Origin: SHVO01 sp041905795
GTDB taxonomy: Bacteria; Pseudomonadota; Alphaproteobacteria; Rhodospirillales; Rhodospirillaceae
Direction of reading: 5' to 3'
Assembly (NCBI GenBank): GCA_041905795.1
Contig: JAYRKL010000001.1
Span: 186,001-250,000 of the forward strand
Length of the DNA: 64,000 bases
In this document: positions 42,619 through 51,319 of the stretch, piece after piece
Position numbering within the stretch: position 1 is the stretch's first letter
How the letters are laid out: the number at the start of each line of letters is the position of its first letter
The notes under the pieces: model-generated
The model's input: the letters and a program-made list of their open reading frames with translations, nothing else
What the model was told of the DNA's origin: nothing
Database searches by the model: none
Position numbers and translations under genes: made by a program

Positions 42619-44778
42619 GTGTCAGATCAAGCCGCTGAATCCACCGGCACCGCCGTAGCCCAGCCCAACCGTGCGGGCGCCCCAGCCGCGCCCGGCATCA
42701 ACTTCGGCGGCGTCGGCACCCGCGTGATGGACTCGCTCAAGCGCGGCGACCTGGGCTTCGCGCTCGGCCTCGTGCTGATCATGGTCGTCCTGATCATGCC
42801 GCTGCCGCCCTGGCTGCTCGATATCTCGCTCGCCATGTCGATCACGCTCGCGGTCCTGATCCTGATGACCGTGGTGTTCATCCGCAAGGCCATGGAGTTC
42901 AACTCCTTCCCGGTGGTGCTGCTGATCGCCACCCTGCTCCGTCTCGCGCTCAACCTCGCCTCGACCCGCCTGATCCTGGCGCACGGTCATGAAGGCACCG
43001 CCGCCGCCGGCCACGTCATTCAGGCGTTCGGCGGCTTCATCATGGGCGACAGCTTCGTCATCGGCGTCATCGTGTTCGCCATCCTGACCTTGGTGAACTT
43101 CATGGTCATCACCAAGGGTTCGACGCGTATCGCCGAAGTGACCGCGCGTTTCACCCTGGACGCCATGCCCGGCAAGCAGATGGCCATCGACGCCGACCTG
43201 TCCGCCGGCCTGATCGACGAACAGGAAGCCAAAACCCGCCGCGAAGAACTGCAGAAAGAAAGCGACTTCTTCGGCGCCATGGACGGTGCCTCCAAGTTCG
43301 TGCGCGGCGACGCCGTCGCCGGCCTGATCATCACCGCCATCAACGTCATCGGCGGCATGATCATCGGCATGGCGCAGAAAGGCATGGCGTTCACCCACGC
43401 CGCCGACACCTACACCAGACTTACGGTCGGTGACGGTCTGGTCACCCAGATCCCGGCGCTCGTCGTCTCCACCGCCGCCGGTCTGATGGTCTCCAAGGGC
43501 GGCCTCAAGGACACCATGGACGTGGCGCTGACCACGCAGTTCACGCGCTATCCCAAGGCGCTCGGGATGAGTTCGCTGCTGGCCCTGGCCCTGGCCGCGC
43601 TGCCCGGCACGCCGGCGATGCCGTTCATGCTGCTGGCCCTGCTCACGGGCGGCGGCGCGGCCTTCGTCACCTTCCAGAACAGCGAAGCCGAGGCCAAGCA
43701 GAAGCAGGCCGAGCAGATCAAGGCCAAGCAGGAAGTGCCGGTCCAGGAAGAGCCGATCTCCCAGGCCATGAAGATCGACATGGTCCGCCTGGAGCTGGGT
43801 TACGGCCTGTTGTCGCTGATCAACAACGACAACAAGCGCCTGACCGACCAGATCAAGTCGCTGCGGCGCGCGCTGGCCACCGACATGGGCTTCGTCATGC
43901 CTGCGGTGCGCATCCAGGACAACATGCAGCTGCCCGCCAACTCCTACGCCGTCTACATCAAGGAAGTGGAAGCCGGCAAAGGCGACCTGCGCCCGAACAT
44001 GCTGCTGGTCATGGATCCGCGCGGCGAGGACATCTCGCTGCCCGGCGAACGCACCAAGGAACCGACCTTTGGCCTGCCGGCGCTGTGGATCGATCCCGCC
44101 AACCGCGAGGAAGCCCTGTTCCGCGGCTACACCGTGGTCGATCCGCCCACCGTCATCACCACGCATCTCACCGAAGTCGTGCGCGACAACATGGCCGAGT
44201 TGCTGTCCTACACCGAGACGCAGAAGCTGCTCAACGAACTCGACAAGGAGCAGCAGAAGCTCATCGGCGAAGTGGTGCCGAGCCAGATCACCGTCGCCGG
44301 TATCCAGCGCGTCCTCCAGAACCTGCTCAACGAGCGCGTATCGATCCGCGACCTGCCCACGATTCTCGAAGGCATCTCGGAGGCGTGCGCCATCACCCGC
44401 AACGTGCTCATGATCTCCGAGCATGTGCGCGCCCGGCTCGCGCGGCAGTTGTCCGACGGCGCCGTGGACGAAAATGGCGTCATCCCGATCGTGGCGCTGT
44501 CGCCCGAATGGGAGCAGGCCTTCGCCGACTCCCTGGTCGGCCAGGGCGACGACCGCCAGCTTTCCATGGCCCCGTCCAAGTTGCAGGAATTCATTTCGGC
44601 GGTGCGCCAGAACTTCGAACGCTTTGCCATGCAAGGGGAAACGCCGATCCTGCTGACGTCGCCCTCGGTGCGCCCCTATGTGCGCTCAATTATCGACCGC
44701 TTCCGGCCGATGACGGTGGTATTGTCGCAGAACGAGATTCATCCGAAAGCCAAGATCCGGACCGTCGGCCAGATCTAG
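42619..44778 (+). CDS. flhA: FlhA, flagellar type III export gate protein, 719 aa
   Basis: Integral membrane export gate. The N-terminal half (about 40-340) has eight hydrophobic segments, beginning LGFALGLVLIMVVLIMPLPP, with the family motif NSFPVVLLIATLLRLALNLAS and MPGKQMAIDADLSAGLID. The C-terminal cytosolic domain (from about 370) docks chaperone-substrate complexes and has the SYTETQKLLNELD and VLQNLLNERVSIRDLPTILE stretches. GTG 42619 is the start, with no strong ribosome site nearby. Length is normal. It leads the flhA-flhF-flhG group. Confidence 0.97.
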   Translation: MSDQAAESTGTAVAQPNRAGAPAAPGINFGGVGTRVMDSLKRGDLGFALGLVLIMVVLIMPLPPWLLDISLAMSITLAVLILMTVVFIRKAMEFNSFPVVLLIATLLRLALNLASTRLILAHGHEGTAAAGHVIQAFGGFIMGDSFVIGVIVFAILTLVNFMVITKGSTRIAEVTARFTLDAMPGKQMAIDADLSAGLIDEQEAKTRREELQKESDFFGAMDGASKFVRGDAVAGLIITAINVIGGMIIGMAQKGMAFTHAADTYTRLTVGDGLVTQIPALVVSTAAGLMVSKGGLKDTMDVALTTQFTRYPKALGMSSLLALALAALPGTPAMPFMLLALLTGGGAAFVTFQNSEAEAKQKQAEQIKAKQEVPVQEEPISQAMKIDMVRLELGYGLLSLINNDNKRLTDQIKSLRRALATDMGFVMPAVRIQDNMQLPANSYAVYIKEVEAGKGDLRPNMLLVMDPRGEDISLPGERTKEPTFGLPALWIDPANREEALFRGYTVVDPPTVITTHLTEVVRDNMAELLSYTETQKLLNELDKEQQKLIGEVVPSQITVAGIQRVLQNLLNERVSIRDLPTILEGISEACAITRNVLMISEHVRARLARQLSDGAVDENGVIPIVALSPEWEQAFADSLVGQGDDRQLSMAPSKLQEFISAVRQNFERFAMQGETPILLTSPSVRPYVRSIIDRFRPMTVVLSQNEIHPKAKIRTVGQI

Positions 44779-44846
44779 TTCATAGGATGAGGGGTTAGCG
44801 GAGCGCACCGGACTGAACCCCGGGCGCTTCGAACTGGGGTCGAGGG

Positions 44847-45872
44847 ATGCGCCTTAAGTCCTACAACGCGGCCACCATGGCGGAAGCCATGCGCATGGTC
44901 CGTGAGGAACTGGGGGACGATGCCATCATCGTCTCGACCCAGCGCGCGTCCGACGGTCAGGGCGTGCGCATCACCGCCGCCCTCGAGGATCCTTCCGACG
45001 ACGACGACATCGATCGCGCCCTGACCGGGCGCAACACCACGCCGTTTGCGGAGAAAGTGCGCGAGGCCCTCGCCTACCACGGCACGCCGCAGCGCTTGAT
45101 TGAAAAGATGGTGCAGGCCGCCATGGCAGTCGAGGTCGGCTCGCCGACCATGGCCTGCGCGACGGCGCTCGAAGACCATTTCGATTTCGCGCCCCTGCCC
45201 GAACGCAAAGCGCCGCGGCCCTTCATGCTGGTGGGGCCGCCGGGCACCGGCAAGACCATCACCTGCGCGAAACTCGCCGCGCGCGCGCGCCTCGCCGGCC
45301 GGCCGGTGGGCGTGATCACCGCCGACACCATCCGCGCCGGCGCGGTCGAACAGCTTGCCGCCTTCACCGGCATCCTCGAGATCGAACTGAAACAGGTGCG
45401 CGGCGCCGACGGCCTCGGCAACGCGGTCGCCGAAATGATGAGTAAATACGACCTGGTGTTCATCGACAGCCCCGGCCTCAATCCGTTCAGCCAGCACGAC
45501 ATGGATTTCCTCAAGACCCTGGTGAACGCCGCCGACGTCGAGCCGATCCTGGTGCTGGCCGCCGGCGGCGACGCCGCCGAGGCCGCCGACATCGGCGAGG
45601 CTTTCGGCACATCGGGCGCCACCCGCCTGCTCGCCACCCGCCTCGACATGACCCGCCGCCTGGGCGCGATCCTGTCCGCCGCCGACGCCGGGCAGCTCAT
45701 GTTCAGCGAAGTCAGCTTGAACCCGCATGTCGCCACCGGACTGTGCGCGGTCAATCCCGTCTCCATGGCGCGGCTGATCCTGCCGCCCGAAGAAGAACTG
45801 CAGCCGTTGGCCTCCGAACCGCCGGCGCAAATCCTGAAACCAACCGGTATCCGATCCGAGGGTAAACGATGA
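44847..45872 (+). CDS. flhF: FlhF, SRP-type GTPase for flagellar placement, 341 aa
   Basis: Signal-recognition-particle-like GTPase that sets number and polar place of flagella. N-terminal MRLKSYNAATMAEAMRMVREELG is the classical FlhF start. The G domain (from about 130) has GPPGTGKTITCAKLA, ADTIRAGAVEQL and FIDSPGLNP. The DTxG motif of other SRP GTPases reads DSPG here. Short linker compared with enterobacterial FlhF. ATG 44847; its stop overlaps flhG by 4 bp. Confidence 0.93.
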   Translation: MRLKSYNAATMAEAMRMVREELGDDAIIVSTQRASDGQGVRITAALEDPSDDDDIDRALTGRNTTPFAEKVREALAYHGTPQRLIEKMVQAAMAVEVGSPTMACATALEDHFDFAPLPERKAPRPFMLVGPPGTGKTITCAKLAARARLAGRPVGVITADTIRAGAVEQLAAFTGILEIELKQVRGADGLGNAVAEMMSKYDLVFIDSPGLNPFSQHDMDFLKTLVNAADVEPILVLAAGGDAAEAADIGEAFGTSGATRLLATRLDMTRRLGAILSAADAGQLMFSEVSLNPHVATGLCAVNPVSMARLILPPEEELQPLASEPPAQILKPTGIRSEGKR

Positions 45873-46702
45873 CCAATCCGCCTACCGCGCCCCGCGCCGT
45901 TCCCAATGCGGGTGCCGCCGCCCCGCGCCTCGCGGGCCGTCCGGCGGTGAGCGCCAAACGCGGACGCCTGATCGCAGTCGCCTCGGGGAAGGGCGGCGTC
46001 GGCAAGACCTTTTTCTCGATCACGCTGTCGCACGCCCTGGCCCGCCGCGGGCAGCGCACCTTGCTGTTCGACGGCGATCTCGGCCTCGCCAATATCGACA
46101 TTCAGCTGGGACTGATGCCGCAGTACGACCTGGGCAGCGTCATCGCCGGCAAGCTGTCGCTCAACCAGGCCGCCATGCAGTACGAACCGGGCGGCTTCGA
46201 CGTCATCGCCGGACGCTCGGGCTCGGGCAGCCTCGCCAACATTCCGCTCTCGCGCCTGCAAATCATGGGCGAAGACCTGGCGCTCATGGCAGGGCGTTAT
46301 GACCGCGTGGTGCTCGATCTCGGCGCCGGCGTGGAGAAGTCGGTGCGCCAGCTCGCCAAGTCCGCCGATACGGTTCTGGTGGTTACCTCCGACGAACCGA
46401 CATCGCTGACCGACGCCTACGCCTTCATCAAGATCACCGCCATGGAGCGGCCCAACACCGACATCCGCATCGTCGTGAACGCGTCCAACTCGACGCGCGA
46501 AGGCGAGCGCACCTACCAGACGCTGTTCAAGGCCTGCCAGGGTTTCCTGAAAATCTCGCCGGCCCTGGCCGGGATCATCCGCCGCGACGCCCGGGTGCGG
46601 GAATGCATCCGCAATCAGACCCCGATCCTGATCCGCTCGCCGTCGTCGGAAGCCGCCATGGACGTGGAAGCCATCGCCGAACGCCTGCTCGCGCCGGGCT
46701 AA
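45869..46702 (+). CDS. flhG: FlhG/FleN, MinD-like ATPase, 277 aa
   Basis: Antagonist of FlhF that limits flagellar number. Deviant Walker A ASGKGGVGKTFFS, followed by LLFDGDLGLANIDIQLG and LDLGAGVEKSVRQL, all MinD-superfamily marks. The N-terminal 25 residues are Pro/Ala-rich; in FleN-type proteins this region contacts FlhF or a sigma-54 activator. Translationally coupled to flhF (ATGA). Confidence 0.93.
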   Translation: MTNPPTAPRAVPNAGAAAPRLAGRPAVSAKRGRLIAVASGKGGVGKTFFSITLSHALARRGQRTLLFDGDLGLANIDIQLGLMPQYDLGSVIAGKLSLNQAAMQYEPGGFDVIAGRSGSGSLANIPLSRLQIMGEDLALMAGRYDRVVLDLGAGVEKSVRQLAKSADTVLVVTSDEPTSLTDAYAFIKITAMERPNTDIRIVVNASNSTREGERTYQTLFKACQGFLKISPALAGIIRRDARVRECIRNQTPILIRSPSSEAAMDVEAIAERLLAPG

Positions 46703-46720
46703 GTTTCACATGCGGGAGCC

Positions 46721-48568
46721 ATGACCACCGTCCCGCCGCCCACCACGCAACCTTTGCCGCCCGTGACCGCGGCGCAACCCGCGCCGGTGGTGTTGATTCT
46801 GGCGCCGCCGCCGGCGGTGGCGGCGCTGCCCGCCGGCGCACCGCTGCCGGGCGTCGTGTTGCCGCCGCCGCCGCAAGCGCCTGCCGATACCGGCGATGCG
46901 CGCGCCGCGGTGACCATCCGGACGCCTCAAGGCGACGTGACGATCCGCTTGCCCGCGCCGCTGCCGGCGGGAATGCCGGTGGAACTGCAGATCGTGCGTA
47001 GCGCCGCCGATCAGGCCACCGCGCGCGTGGTCACGGTGGACAATCAACCCGCCGCGCAGCTGATGGCGCAGTTGCGCCAGAGTGCGGCGAATACCGCCGC
47101 GCAAGCGCCCCAGCAGCCGGCGCCGCCGGTGCAATCGCAGCCCGCCGCGGTCTTGCCGCCCGCCAACGCCTGGACGCCCCAAGGTCCGGTGGCGCTGCCC
47201 GCCCTGGGCCCGATCTCGGCGTTCGTCACGCAAGGCACGCCGCCCATTCCGCCCGCGCCAGGCGCGGCATCCCCGATGAATGTTCCGCCAGCGGCAACAC
47301 CGCCCACGCAACCACCCGCATACGCCGCCGCGCCGCAGCTGGTGTTGGCCACCGGCGGCGAACTCGCGGTGCGCGTCACCGCGGTGCAATTGCCCGCGGT
47401 GACAACGCAAACGATCGCACCCGCGGCCTTGTCGGTTCCGCAGCCGCCGGTGGGAACACCCGCGCAAACGGCCCCTCAAGCGCCGGTCATGGCGCCGTCC
47501 GCGCCGCAGAGTCCGCAGCAACCGGTACTATCCGCAACAACGTCGACGGCCGTTCCGGCGACCGCGACGGCGGCGAACGCCGCGCCGCAGCCGACCCTGG
47601 CGGTGGCGGGGCCGCAAGGATTGCCGCCGCCGGTCCCGACACCGCCGGCGGCGCAACCCGCGCCGCCCCAAGCGGTCATCACCGGCGTCGTCACCCGCGC
47701 CACACCCGCCAGCCCGCCGGTGATCACCACCGACTTCGGCCAGATCCAGCTCAATATCCGCGCCAACCTTCCGGCCGGCACGCGCGTCACCCTGGAAGTG
47801 ACCGCGCAGCTTCCGCCGCAGCCCGGCGCCGCACCGCCGCCGCTGCCTTTGGCGATGCTGCCCTTGAGCGGCCCGCCTTCCCTCGGCCTGGCCGCAGGCG
47901 GGACCACCGTGGGATGGCCGAATTTATCCGAGGCGCTGGCGCAACTGCAGCGGGCCGACCCCGCCGCGGCGGCCGAATTCGCCGCCGCCATTCCCGATGG
48001 CGGCCCGCGGACAACGGTTGCGGCGGTCGCCTTTGCCCAGGCCATGCGCACCGGGGATTCCCGGTCATGGCCCGGCGACACCAACCTCCGCGCGCTGGAG
48101 CGCATCGGCCCGCGCGGCGCGCATCTCGCCGCCCAGATCAGCGAAGAAGTCTCGGCGCTCTCGCACCAGGCGGCGCAGAACACGGGAACCGAATGGCGCG
48201 CGCTGCCAGTGCCGTGGAACGCGGACGGGCGCATCGACCGCATTACCCTCATCTCGCGCCGGGAAGGCGACGCCGACGACACCGGCGGCAAGAAAGGCGG
48301 CGGCGGTCTCCGGTTCCTGATCAACCTGGATCTTTCACGCCTCGGACCCTTGCAGCTGGACGGCATGCTGCGGAAAGAAACGCGCGGCTTCGACCTGATG
48401 ATCCGCACCAAACAGCCGTTGTCCGACGCTTTGCGGCTGGAACTCACCGGCGTCTTCGCGGAGTCCACCGCCGCCATGGGCCTCAAGGGCGGGCTCAGCT
48501 TCCAGGTGGCGCGGAAATTCGCCGACCCCCTGGGAGATACCGGCTTCCGGTCGGGAGTCTGGGCCTAA
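46721..48568 (+). CDS. Second FliK-like, proline-rich protein, 615 aa
   Basis: About the first 380 residues are Pro/Ala/Thr low complexity with a small conserved strand region (ARAAVTIRTPQGDVTIRLPAP, about 67-87, which is repeated as a theme near 340). The C-terminal 180 residues form a globular domain ending with LRFLINLDLSRLGPLQLDGM and a helix-strand pattern like the hook-length-control domain. The LG-LQLDG segment is similar in kind to the FliK core LG-IDVKL. It sits 18 bp behind flhG. It may be a second ruler-type protein or another secreted regulator; FliK homology is likely but not proven. Confidence 0.6.
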   Translation: MTTVPPPTTQPLPPVTAAQPAPVVLILAPPPAVAALPAGAPLPGVVLPPPPQAPADTGDARAAVTIRTPQGDVTIRLPAPLPAGMPVELQIVRSAADQATARVVTVDNQPAAQLMAQLRQSAANTAAQAPQQPAPPVQSQPAAVLPPANAWTPQGPVALPALGPISAFVTQGTPPIPPAPGAASPMNVPPAATPPTQPPAYAAAPQLVLATGGELAVRVTAVQLPAVTTQTIAPAALSVPQPPVGTPAQTAPQAPVMAPSAPQSPQQPVLSATTSTAVPATATAANAAPQPTLAVAGPQGLPPPVPTPPAAQPAPPQAVITGVVTRATPASPPVITTDFGQIQLNIRANLPAGTRVTLEVTAQLPPQPGAAPPPLPLAMLPLSGPPSLGLAAGGTTVGWPNLSEALAQLQRADPAAAAEFAAAIPDGGPRTTVAAVAFAQAMRTGDSRSWPGDTNLRALERIGPRGAHLAAQISEEVSALSHQAAQNTGTEWRALPVPWNADGRIDRITLISRREGDADDTGGKKGGGGLRFLINLDLSRLGPLQLDGMLRKETRGFDLMIRTKQPLSDALRLELTGVFAESTAAMGLKGGLSFQVARKFADPLGDTGFRSGVWA

Positions 48569-48619
48569 AGCCGGCCAAATATTAACCAAAAGTTTCCATC
48601 CAGCAGGCAGGGTGGTCGA

Positions 48620-49048
48620 ATGACCGAGTCTCACCCCAAGGATGAAGCGTCCGGGCCCGAAGGCCACGCCTGCCGCCAATTGCTGGCCGTGCTGCCCGCG
48701 GCGCCGTCGGCGCTGATGTCGGTGTCGACCCTTTCTTCGCCGTTGGACACCGCGGCCGCCGGCGGCCTGTCCCTGACCGTGAGTTACGTGGCCGACCGCC
48801 TGCTGTTGACCCGTGACGGGTTCGCCGCCTATGCCCGCGCCCGCACCGCGGCGATGCCGTGGGACACGCCGCTTGAGAGCCTCGCCTCGCTGGTGGCCGA
48901 CGACATCGCCAACGAACTCGTGCCCAAGTGGCTGCGCGTGACCTTCGTCCAGGAAACGCCGGGCGCGCCGCGTCATGTCGTTTCGGTGGAAGACCGCCAG
49001 CCGGGTTGGGACCATCCGAGCCTGAAGACACTCGAGGCGGCGAGATGA
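48620..49048 (+). CDS. Uncharacterised protein, 142 aa
   Basis: Not recognised. It starts MTESHPKDEASGPEG, has a strand-rich middle (GGLSLTVSYVADRLLL) and a helix with LESLASLVADDIANELVP, then a strand WLRVTFVQE and a C-terminal SVEDRQPGWDHPSL. No membrane segment or signal peptide. ATG 48620; the stop overlaps the ATG of the J-domain gene as ATGA, so the two are coupled and perhaps act together. Confidence 0.65.
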   Translation: MTESHPKDEASGPEGHACRQLLAVLPAAPSALMSVSTLSSPLDTAAAGGLSLTVSYVADRLLLTRDGFAAYARARTAAMPWDTPLESLASLVADDIANELVPKWLRVTFVQETPGAPRHVVSVEDRQPGWDHPSLKTLEAAR

Positions 49049-50355
49049 ACGTCGCCCGCGACCCGAAAGGGTACTACATCGCGCTGGGTGTCGCGGAAGA
49101 CTGCGACCCTGACTCGATCAAATCGGCCTATCGCTCCAAGGCCAAGCGCCTGCACCCGGACTTCAATCCTTCGCCGGTGGCGGCCAAGCAGTTTCATCGC
49201 CTGCACGAGGCCTATGCGACCCTGAGCGACCCCGCCAAACGCGCCGCTTACGACAAACCCTGGAAAGACGGCGGCCGCAAGGCCTCCTCCGCGACCGCCG
49301 AGGAACCGCCCCGCCCCCGGGAAGAGAAGCGCGCGCCAAAACGTGAAACACCGCGCGCGGAACAACCGCAAGCCGAGCGTGCCCAACCCGATGACACGGC
49401 CCGGCAAAGCCCGGTGGAGCAGCCGGCGGTATGCCAATGCGGCAAAGTCACCGCCCAGCCGCGCTATATCGTGTTCGACATGGTGTGGGGCCGCTTGAAT
49501 GCCGTCCGGCGCAAAGGCATCGCCGGCGTGTTCTGCCGCAGCTGCGCCGACCGCGCCGCGGTTCGCGCCTCGCTGATCTGCTGGCTGGCCGGCTGGTGGG
49601 CCTGGCCGGACGGCCCGAAAGCGACGGTGCGCGCCCTCATCAACAATATCCGCGGCGGCCGCAAACCCGCCGACCGCAACGCCAGGCTGCTGATGCGCCA
49701 GGCGCGCGCTTTCCGGGGACGCGGCGAGATGGAACTGGCGCGCAATGCCGCCGAACAGGCCTTGTCCTACGCCGCCACCGCATCCTTACGCCGCGAAGTC
49801 GACACCTTGCTGGGCAGCCTCGCCAGGCATCCCGCGCGACCGCTCAAGAACCGGTGGAGCGAACCGGGATGGGCGCCGATGGCTCAGGTGTTGCCCCTGG
49901 CGCTGATGGTGGCGGCGGTGTCGATGACCGTGACCATGTCGGGATTCTCGCCGGTGCGCAGCCTCGCAGACGGCGTCCGCGGCGCGGCGCGCGCCGTCTC
50001 GTCCTTCCTCGAAAAGCCGCTGCCGGGCTTTGGCGGATCGGACACGGAGACCGCGTCCGACCCGGCGCAGCCGTCGACGGCGGTGCGCGGCGGCGCCATC
50101 GGGCGGGTCTACAGTATCGCCGTGGATTCCACCGCGGTACGCACCGGGCCGGGGGCGAATTACCAGGTCGTGGCGGTCGTCGTCCAGGGAACCGTGGTGC
50201 TGGTGACCGAAAGCGATCCGACCGGCGCGTGGTACCGCGTGACCGCCGCCGACGGCACCCAGGGCTTCGTGCCGATGCAATCCTTAAGTCCCGACGTGCG
50301 CGTCGACGCCCTCAAAGACCTCGGCGCGTTCACCGGACAGCCGCGGCGCAACTGA
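49045..50355 (+). CDS. J-domain membrane protein with zinc-ribbon-like cysteines and SH3-type domain, 436 aa
   Basis: Architecture: J domain at about 7-72 with the HPD motif in KRLHPDFNPS; a charged linker; a CxC...CxxC cluster (VCQCGK and FCRSCADR, about 131-170), which could bind zinc; a helical stretch with TPR-like character (ADRNARLLMRQARAFRGRG); one membrane helix (about 275-297, VLPLALMVAAVSMTVTM); and a bacterial SH3 domain at the C-terminus (about 355-425, TAVRTGPGANYQVVAVV and WYRVTAADGTQGFVP). The J domain would be cytoplasmic and the SH3 domain periplasmic. It may recruit DnaK to the membrane. ATG 49045 overlaps the upstream stop. Confidence 0.8.
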   Translation: MNVARDPKGYYIALGVAEDCDPDSIKSAYRSKAKRLHPDFNPSPVAAKQFHRLHEAYATLSDPAKRAAYDKPWKDGGRKASSATAEEPPRPREEKRAPKRETPRAEQPQAERAQPDDTARQSPVEQPAVCQCGKVTAQPRYIVFDMVWGRLNAVRRKGIAGVFCRSCADRAAVRASLICWLAGWWAWPDGPKATVRALINNIRGGRKPADRNARLLMRQARAFRGRGEMELARNAAEQALSYAATASLRREVDTLLGSLARHPARPLKNRWSEPGWAPMAQVLPLALMVAAVSMTVTMSGFSPVRSLADGVRGAARAVSSFLEKPLPGFGGSDTETASDPAQPSTAVRGGAIGRVYSIAVDSTAVRTGPGANYQVVAVVVQGTVVLVTESDPTGAWYRVTAADGTQGFVPMQSLSPDVRVDALKDLGAFTGQPRRN

Positions 50356-50373
50356 CGGCGCGCGGGCGGCGCG

Positions 50374-50853
50374 TCAGCCCGGAACCGGCACCTGCATATA
50401 GCGGTTGAAGTCGATCTTGATGGCGCGGGCGCGCGCTTTCAGGATGGTGGCCTTGAGCTTGTCCGGAGTCACCGGCTTCACCAGATAGCCGCTGACGTCG
50501 AGACGGGCGGCCAGGTCGACCGTCTCATGCTCGCCCGAGGACGTGACCAGGATGAAGCAGGCGTCGGGGCGAAAGAACTTGATCTTGGCGGTGCGGATCG
50601 CCTGCAGCAATTGCAGGCCATTGCCCTCCGCCATGCTGTAGTCGCACAACACGCAGTCGACGACCCGCTCGATGTGATGGAGCTTGCCGAACGCTTCGCG
50701 GCCGCTGGCGGCGCGCGTGACGGTCTTGACTCCCAGGTGGCCAAGCAGCGCTTCCAGGAGGTCCAGGAAGGCGGTGTCGTCGTCCACCAAAAGGACGTGA
50801 AGGTCCTCAAGGCGGTCTTCGTTTCCGGGAGGGCGTATGGTGTTAGGGCTCAT
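50374..50853 (-). CDS. Single-domain response regulator (CheY-like), 159 aa
   Basis: Receiver domain at about 17-140: HVLLVDDDTAFLDLLEALL with the acidic pocket, the phospho-acceptor Asp in VDCVLCDYSMAEG, the Thr/Ser in FILVTSSGEHE, and the Lys in SGYLVKPVT. No output domain. Flanking arms of about 16 and 20 residues. It is the last gene of the fliI-fliJ unit, 17 bp behind fliJ, so it is expressed with the export ATPase genes; a motor or developmental role is plausible. Confidence 0.85.
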   Translation of the reverse strand: MSPNTIRPPGNEDRLEDLHVLLVDDDTAFLDLLEALLGHLGVKTVTRAASGREAFGKLHHIERVVDCVLCDYSMAEGNGLQLLQAIRTAKIKFFRPDACFILVTSSGEHETVDLAARLDVSGYLVKPVTPDKLKATILKARARAIKIDFNRYMQVPVPG

Positions 50854-50870
50854 GGCGACAATTTAAAATC

Positions 50871-51302
50871 CTAAGCAGGCTGGACTTTCCGGCGATGAAG
50901 TTCAAGCCCGAGTTCGTTGAGTTCAATCACCTCCTGGCGATTCTCTTCGGCGGCGGCGGCGGCGTCGCGCGCTTCCTGGGTGACCTCAAAGGTCTTCAGG
51001 CGGCGGTAGGCTTCCGCCAACTCGCTCTGGGCGGCGGCGATCTGGCGGCGCACTTCGGCCAGAATCTCCAGCAGCCGCTGACGGAAATCGTCGCAGCGCT
51101 TGAGGTAGGCCGCGAGCGTGCCGCGCTGATCCGCCGGCAGGGTGGCGGTGAAGGCGATCTCGTTCTCCACCTCCGTCTCCAGCGCGGCCTGGCGTTCGAT
51201 CACGTCTTCTTCCTGGCGCAGCAACACCGCCAGCGCGCGCTGTTTCTCGTCCACGTCCCACTTGCGCAGGCGGATCAGGGTATGGAGGTCTTTCTTGGCC
51301 AT
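50871..51302 (-). CDS. fliJ: FliJ-type flagellar export chaperone, 143 aa
   Basis: Coiled-coil protein that activates FliI and handles chaperones. Nearly all of the chain is predicted helical with heptads (EEDVIERQAALETEVENEI, RRQIAAAQSELAEAYRRL), with N-terminal DLHTLIRLRKWDVDEKQRAL as in the family. Directly downstream of fliI (17 bp), where fliJ is normally found. Low sequence conservation makes context important. Confidence 0.88.
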   Translation of the reverse strand: MAKKDLHTLIRLRKWDVDEKQRALAVLLRQEEDVIERQAALETEVENEIAFTATLPADQRGTLAAYLKRCDDFRQRLLEILAEVRRQIAAAQSELAEAYRRLKTFEVTQEARDAAAAAEENRQEVIELNELGLELHRRKVQPA

Positions 51303-51319
51303 GGTTCAGACGGGCTCGG

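Noticed and set aside
42622..44634. 670-codon open frame antisense to flhA
   Set aside because: His/Gln/Asp-rich shadow of a certain flhA gene.
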